This document shows positions 6,830-9,113 of a stretch of 9,113 bases of DNA, in pieces. The position numbers and the translations under genes were made by a program. Each line of letters begins with the position of its first letter. Within the stretch, counting starts at the first letter, position 1. The notes beneath the pieces are model-generated. The model did not search any database. It saw only the letters and a program-made list of their open reading frames with translations, and was not told the DNA's origin. The stretch is from JBDSSS01 sp038224055 (GTDB lineage: Bacteria > Actinomycetota > Actinomycetes > Actinomycetales > Dermatophilaceae), in contig JBBRGO010000128.1 in NCBI GenBank assembly GCA_038224055.1, positions 1-9,113 on the forward strand, written 5' to 3'.

Positions 6830-6873
6830 GGGAACCCGTTCGCGCCTCAGCGGGAACCTTCAGGGAACCTTCA
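6830..6873 (-). promoter_or_regulatory. Tandem direct-repeat operator, CopR-box-like
   Basis: On the plus strand GGGAACCTTCA occurs twice head to tail (6852-6862 and 6863-6873), and GGGAACC recurs at 6830-6836, so the three copies start 22 and 11 bp apart and share one helical face. Read on the minus strand each unit is TGAAGGTTCCC. The TGAAG-N-TT core with 11-bp periodicity resembles the tandem repeat I recall for CopR of C. glutamicum (TGAAGATTT, N2, TGAAGATTT): 7 of 9 bases agree per half. It lies 21-64 nt upstream of the regulator gene and 56-99 nt upstream of the SHOCT gene, so it can serve both promoters. Confidence 0.72.
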
Positions 6874-6902
6874 TCAAAGGACCACACCCCGGCCGGGACG
6901 AG

Positions 6903-6914
6903 CAGCACATGCTG
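6903..6914. repeat. Short palindrome in the SHOCT/DUF305 leader
   Basis: CAGCA (6903-6907), two bases, TGCTG (6910-6914), directly followed by the overlapping dyad CTGA-GGTT-TCAG (6912-6923). These sit between the tandem repeats and the start codon of the SHOCT gene and could be a second operator or a leader hairpin. No clear -10 element (TANNNT) was found for either divergent gene in 6810-6928. Confidence 0.2.
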
Positions 6915-6928
6915 AGGTTTCAGACACG

Positions 6929-7204
6929 ATGAAGGGACCAGTGGTCAGCATGATGTGGGGATACGGGATGAGTTGGGGCGGATGGCTCCTCATGGGCTTC
7001 ATGATGGTGGGGTTCTGGGCGCTGGTCGTGGCGGCCATCGTCGCGGCGTTCCGCAGCTCTTCGCGACCGGCCCGTCCCGGTCGACTCGGACGCGACGCCG
7101 GGGACGACGGGGCCCGCCGCATCCTGGACGAGCGCTTCGCGCGGGGCGACATCGACGAACAGGACTACGTGGCCCGGCTGGGTGTCCTCGGCGGGACCCG
7201 GTGA
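6929..7204 (+). CDS. Small SHOCT-domain membrane protein
   Basis: A 91-aa protein with a Met/Trp/Gly-rich N-terminus (MMWGYGMSWGGW, 8-19), one hydrophobic helix (about 17-41), a short basic linker with SSSRPARPGRLGR, and a C-terminal SHOCT motif (about 62-88) recognisable by ARRILDERFARGDIDEQDYVARLGVL. SHOCT is a short C-terminal domain usually found on small membrane or membrane-associated proteins; its biochemical role is not well defined. ATG 6929 has GAGGT (6914-6918) ten bases upstream. ATG 6950 or 6953 (starting MMWGYG) is an alternative and may be what homologues use. Its stop overlaps the DUF305 start by 4 nt, so the two are one operon. The Met-rich membrane-proximal segment would suit a copper-related partner of the lipoprotein, but that is only inference. 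Confidence 0.85.
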   Translation: MKGPVVSMMWGYGMSWGGWLLMGFMMVGFWALVVAAIVAAFRSSSRPARPGRLGRDAGDDGARRILDERFARGDIDEQDYVARLGVLGGTR

Positions 7205-7839
7205 TCGCCCCTCCGCCGACCCGGGGCACCGCGTGGCGACACCGTCGTCTCCTCGGCCTCGCCGCCGCCTCCGCGGCGGCGGTTCTTACGCTCGGCGCCT
7301 GCGGCACCGACACGGGCGGACCGACGATGGACGGCATGCAAGCCGGACCGGGAGCCGGAGCGTCGATGCCGGCGGGCGGTGCGAACACCGGACCCGTCTC
7401 GGCTGCCGACGTGATGTTCGCCCAGCAGATGATCCCCCACCACGAGCAGGCAGTGGAGATGGCGGACCTCGCTCTCGCGAACGCGACCGCGTCGTCAGAG
7501 GTCACCGACCTCGCACGCGGGATCAAGGACGCCCAGGCCCCCGAGATCGCCACGATGACCGGTTGGTTGAAGGGCTGGGGTGCACCCCAGGCGATGGAGA
7601 TGGACCACGGCACGGACGGCATGATGAGCGAGGCACAGATGAGCCGGCTCTCCTCGGCGACGGGTCAGGAATTCGACAGCCTGTGGCTCGACCTCATGGT
7701 CGCGCACCACGAGGGCGCCATCACGATGTCCCGGGACGTGCTGTCCACGACGAGGGACGACGAGGTTGCCGCTCTGGCCCGGTCGATCGTCGACGGCCAG
7801 ACGGCGGAGATCACCCGGATGAAGGCCCTTCGGACCTGA
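7201..7839 (+). CDS. DUF305-domain lipoprotein, Met/His-rich, probable copper-binding
   Basis: A 212-aa secreted lipoprotein. A basic N-region (RHRR) and hydrophobic stretch (about 17-31) lead to the lipobox LGAC with acylated C34. A Met-bearing Gly/Ala linker (about 35-66, with M43, M46, M56) follows, then DUF305 in two similar halves: DVMFAQQMIPHHEQAVEMAD (H80, H81) and WLDLMVAHHEGAITMSRD (H169, H170). Between them is MEMDHGTDGMMSEAQM (about 132-147). The paired HHE motifs with flanking Met are the conserved metal-ligand-like features of DUF305. In cyanobacteria the DUF305 protein CopM binds Cu(I) and is encoded with CopRS, the parallel drawn here. The start is GTG 7201-7203 in a GTGA overlap with the SHOCT gene, preceded by GGCGGGA. 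Predicted place: outer face of the cytoplasmic membrane. Confidence 0.93.
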   Translation: MIAPPPTRGTAWRHRRLLGLAAASAAAVLTLGACGTDTGGPTMDGMQAGPGAGASMPAGGANTGPVSAADVMFAQQMIPHHEQAVEMADLALANATASSEVTDLARGIKDAQAPEIATMTGWLKGWGAPQAMEMDHGTDGMMSEAQMSRLSSATGQEFDSLWLDLMVAHHEGAITMSRDVLSTTRDDEVAALARSIVDGQTAEITRMKALRT

Positions 7840-7850
7840 TCCCGGACCGA

Positions 7851-7870
7851 CCCGGCCGAACGAGGCCGGG
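7851..7870 (+). terminator. First hairpin after the DUF305 gene
   Basis: CCCGGCC (7851-7857), loop GAACGA, GGCCGGG (7864-7870): a perfect 7-bp stem starting 12 nt after the DUF305 stop. It immediately precedes the larger palindrome at 7877-7923, so the operon ends in tandem hairpins. Confidence 0.4.
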
Positions 7871-7876
7871 GCCCGT

Positions 7877-7923
7877 CGATGCAAGGAGACCCCCACACGA
7901 GGTGTGGGGGTCTCCTTGCATCG
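7877..7923. terminator. Perfect 22-bp inverted repeat with 3-nt loop, probable strong terminator
   Basis: The arms 7877-7898 and 7902-7923 are exact reverse complements over 22 bp around the loop GAG (7899-7901). The left arm begins CGATGCAAGGAGACC and the right arm ends CTCCTTGCATCG. It starts 37 nt after the DUF305 stop. There is no T-tract on either strand, but very stable perfect hairpins of this kind are common operon terminators in actinobacteria and would work in both directions. It could alternatively be a dispersed palindromic repeat or a recombination site. Confidence 0.6.
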
Positions 7924-8189
7924 GCTGCCCTTTGGTGACGGGGTACCGCGCACGTTGGCGACTGCGCGGTGCGGGCGTTCATCGACCGTGCTCCGTCCGC
8001 GGCGTGCGGGGCACCTGCGGGGCCCTCTGTCGGCTGGTGTCCCCGAAATCCAACCAAGAGGGCCCGACAAGGCAAGAGCGGGAAAGCATCTACTTCACCC
8101 GTGCGCTTGGCGCGGAGGGGTCTGACATGCTGGGTCCTCCAATACCGGTCGCGTTCCTGGCACTGGGAGCTGGTACCGAAAGGAAGTGC
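7924..8189. other. Non-coding gap before the orphan gene
   Basis: I see no convincing gene on either strand: the open frames here have no ribosome sites, mix Arg/Pro/Gly-rich sequence, and run through the hairpins or into other genes. It contains one perfect 9-bp inverted repeat, GGGCCCTCT (8020-8028) and AGAGGGCCC (8057-8065), with a 28-nt spacer. It must also hold the promoter of the 84-aa gene, but no clear -10/-35 pair could be picked. Confidence 0.5.
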
Positions 8190-8444
8190 ATGATGGGCCG
8201 ATTCGGATCGCTTGTCGGTAAGAACGCGGGAGTCGTCGACTTCTATCGCAGAGTTCTGAGCGATGCGTCACAGTCGGGTTCTTATAGCCTTGTTCAGGAC
8301 GAGAGGTACCGGGAGGTGATCGACGAAGTGCTCGCCGGACGCGATATCAAGGCGGCGCAGGTCTACTGCGACACGTTGTCCGCGCCGATTTCCGAGGGGC
8401 AGGCGGCGGTGACCGAGATTCGTTTCCTCATCAATGAGGGGTGA
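8190..8444 (+). CDS. Orphan 84-aa protein with a possible bL12 C-terminal-domain-like segment
   Basis: ATG 8190 is preceded five bases upstream by the good ribosome site GAAAGGA (8178-8184); ATG 8193 is the alternative. The protein is soluble, mixed-charge and mostly helical in appearance, with no signal peptide or membrane segment and a single Cys (C60). I recognise no family with certainty. Residues about 50-77 (GRDIKAAQVYC...AAVTEI) line up without gaps with the G-R-x-I-x-A-I-K-L-Y-R-E...K-E-A-K-x-A-V-E pattern of the ribosomal L7/L12 C-terminal domain, which recurs in small actinobacterial proteins of unknown role; about 9 of 28 positions agree with the pattern as I remember it. It lacks the usual TGxGLKEAK glycines. 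Twenty-two of 84 codons end in A or T. It sits alone between a large hairpin and an IS remnant, so it may be accessory. Confidence 0.65.
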   Translation: MMGRFGSLVGKNAGVVDFYRRVLSDASQSGSYSLVQDERYREVIDEVLAGRDIKAAQVYCDTLSAPISEGQAAVTEIRFLINEG

Positions 8445-8470
8445 GGGACCGTGGGCCGACGCCAGAAGAC

Positions 8471-8890
8471 GGCTCGTCACCATCGAGGGTATAGGCGTGG
8501 TCTGAATCCGCCGGCGTCGAGCAGGAATCGGCCGAAGTAGTGGATGAGGTTGCGGAGCCGAGCGCCGAGCCTCGGAGGTCCTCGACACGACCGCTGATGG
8601 CCTCTGTTGAGCCGTTCGAGGCGCCGGGCCGGTCGACGTGGCCATGTCGTTGGCCCCCGCTTGTCCATGGTCCGTCCCGAGGGTGATGCGCTCGCTCAGC
8701 GCAGCCGGGACGCCGCTGCTGACCGCGTCGATGACGGCGTGCATGAGCTCGCTCCCTCGGGCGCGGTCGGGGTCGCGGTAGGCGCCGACCACCCGCTGGT
8801 GGATCCCCCAGGTGGCCTCAACCTGCACGAGTTCCTCGACCGCGAACACGTCCTGCAGTCCCGACTCGTGCCACCGGGGTAGGTCGGTGA
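8471..8890 (-). mobile_element. ISL3-family insertion sequence remnant (transposase 3' end)
   Basis: This is the distal part of an ISL3-type element, oriented leftward. The lower boundary is placed at GGCTCGTCACC (8471-8481): the minus strand there ends CGAGCC just after the transposase stop, resembling the GAAGAGCC termini of actinobacterial ISL3 elements. That match is from memory and inexact. The upper boundary is simply where recognisable transposase sequence fades; no second terminal repeat or target duplication was found, so the element is truncated and immobile. Confidence 0.5.
8477..8890 (-). pseudogene. Degenerate ISL3-family transposase, C-terminal part, multiple frameshifts
   Basis: Only about the last 130 residues of a transposase that is normally above 400 aa are present, split over three frames. 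Frame one (about 8890-8675): GLQDVFAVEELVQVEATWGI then HQRVVGAYRDPDRARG and VSSGVPAALSERITLG, the helical segment before the last catalytic residue. Near 8671-8682 the frame shifts (RTMDKRG), and near 8637-8660 it shifts again to VDRPGASNGSTEAISGRVED, containing the SNGxTEAI motif with the DDE glutamate. A missing base near 8555 (GGCTCCGC for expected GGCTTCCGC) moves it to RNLIHYFGRFLLDAGGFRPR and LYPRW, then TGA 8479-8477. At least three indels make it non-functional. Minor open frames here are pieces of this wreck and not separate genes. Confidence 0.8.
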
Positions 8891-9016
8891 ACCGTGGGTG
8901 GACGTCGGTGTCAGTCGCCGCTGCCCGTGCTGGCGCGCCGGGTGCGGAGTGGCGGGCCGGAGCCGCCCTGGCCGCGCACCTCTGAGCGGGCCTCGCCGCG
9001 GTTGGGGGGTGGGCCC

Positions 9017-9050
9017 GGACGTGCCGACGTCCCCGCCGGTGGTGGCGGGG
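9017..9050. terminator. Adjacent GC hairpins after the right-edge gene
   Basis: GGACGT (9017-9022) pairs with ACGTCC (9027-9032) around GCCG, and CCCCGCC (9031-9037) pairs with GGCGGGG (9044-9050) around GGTGGT. They share two bases, so they are alternatives or a stacked pair. They lie 16-49 nt beyond the stop of the minus-strand frame entering from the right edge, a fitting place for its terminator. No T-tract. Confidence 0.35.
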
Positions 9051-9065
9051 TGCGGGGCGGGGTCC

Positions 9066-9113
9066 TCAGGTGTGCCAGGTGACGCCGGTGGTGGTGATGG
9101 TCGCGCGCAGGTC
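9066..9113 (-). CDS. C-terminal end of an unidentified gene (15 codons, rest outside window)
   Basis: Reading leftward from the window edge, a frame encodes DLRATITTTGVTWHT and stops at TGA 9068-9066. The alternating Thr/hydrophobic pattern looks like a final beta strand, and GC hairpins follow at 9017-9050. With only 15 residues I cannot identify a family, and the frame could be chance. The 175 nt between this stop and the transposase remnant hold only the hairpins. Confidence 0.3.
   Translation of the reverse strand, partial: DLRATITTTGVTWHT

Noticed and set aside
7877..7923. The large palindrome considered as a CRISPR repeat or phage attachment site
   Set aside because: There is a single copy with no spacers, and no tRNA gene or integrase is in the window.
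7182..8189. A 420-codon frame joining the DUF305 region with the 84-aa gene as one protein
   Set aside because: Its first part is a shadow of the DUF305 gene in another frame and crosses both hairpins; only the part after the ribosome site at 8178-8184 looks like a gene.
8607..9082. Two plus-strand open frames (91 and 62 codons) at the right end
   Set aside because: They lie opposite the transposase remnant or in the GC-hairpin stretch, without ribosome sites or recognisable sequence.

Overview
The window comes from a high-GC, Gram-positive actinobacterium (phylum Actinomycetota). This rests on uniformly GC-rich coding sequence with strong G/C preference at third codon positions, GTG starts, 4-nt ATGA/GTGA gene overlaps, a probable leaderless promoter, and the gene families present. 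Genus cannot be fixed from this stretch.

Layout, left to right. (1) 2-304 (+): the C-terminal part of a GNAT acetyltransferase, cut by the window edge. (2) 434-3117 (-): a two-gene M16 zinc peptidase operon; the promoter-proximal subunit has the HxxEH site and the distal subunit has lost it, the usual arrangement of a heterodimeric bacterial M16B peptidase. (3) 3118-3234: a divergent intergenic region with a conspicuous AT-rich island holding an imperfect dyad and a probable leaderless promoter. (4) 3235-4962 (+): a long (575 aa) class V PLP enzyme related to SufS-type cysteine desulfurases. (5) 4981-6809 (-): a response regulator/histidine kinase pair, convergent with the PLP gene and sharing a hairpin terminator with it. 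(6) 6929-7839 (+): a divergent two-gene operon of a small SHOCT membrane protein and a DUF305 lipoprotein. (7) 7840-8470: two hairpins, including a perfect 22-bp one, a 266-nt gap, and an orphan 84-aa gene. (8) 8471-8890: a frameshifted ISL3-family transposase remnant. (9) 9066-9113 (-): the last 15 codons of an unidentified gene.

The most coherent biology is region 5-6. The kinase has a very short, His-rich extracytoplasmic loop, the divergent operon encodes a Met/His-rich DUF305 lipoprotein, and the intergenic region between them carries two head-to-tail 11-bp repeats (TGAAGGTTCCC on the minus strand) with a third GGTTCCC half in the same 11-bp phase. The repeat closely resembles the tandem repeat I recall for CopR of Corynebacterium glutamicum. 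DUF305 proteins are also linked to copper two-component systems in cyanobacteria (CopM with CopRS). My reading is an envelope copper-sensing and copper-binding module that regulates itself and its divergent operon. No copper ATPase or oxidase lies in the window, so this is inference.

The right end (about 7840-9113) is the accessory-looking part: an orphan gene with more A/T-ending codons than the M16 and PLP genes, an IS remnant, and several palindromes. I found no CRISPR array, tRNA, rRNA or intact mobile element.
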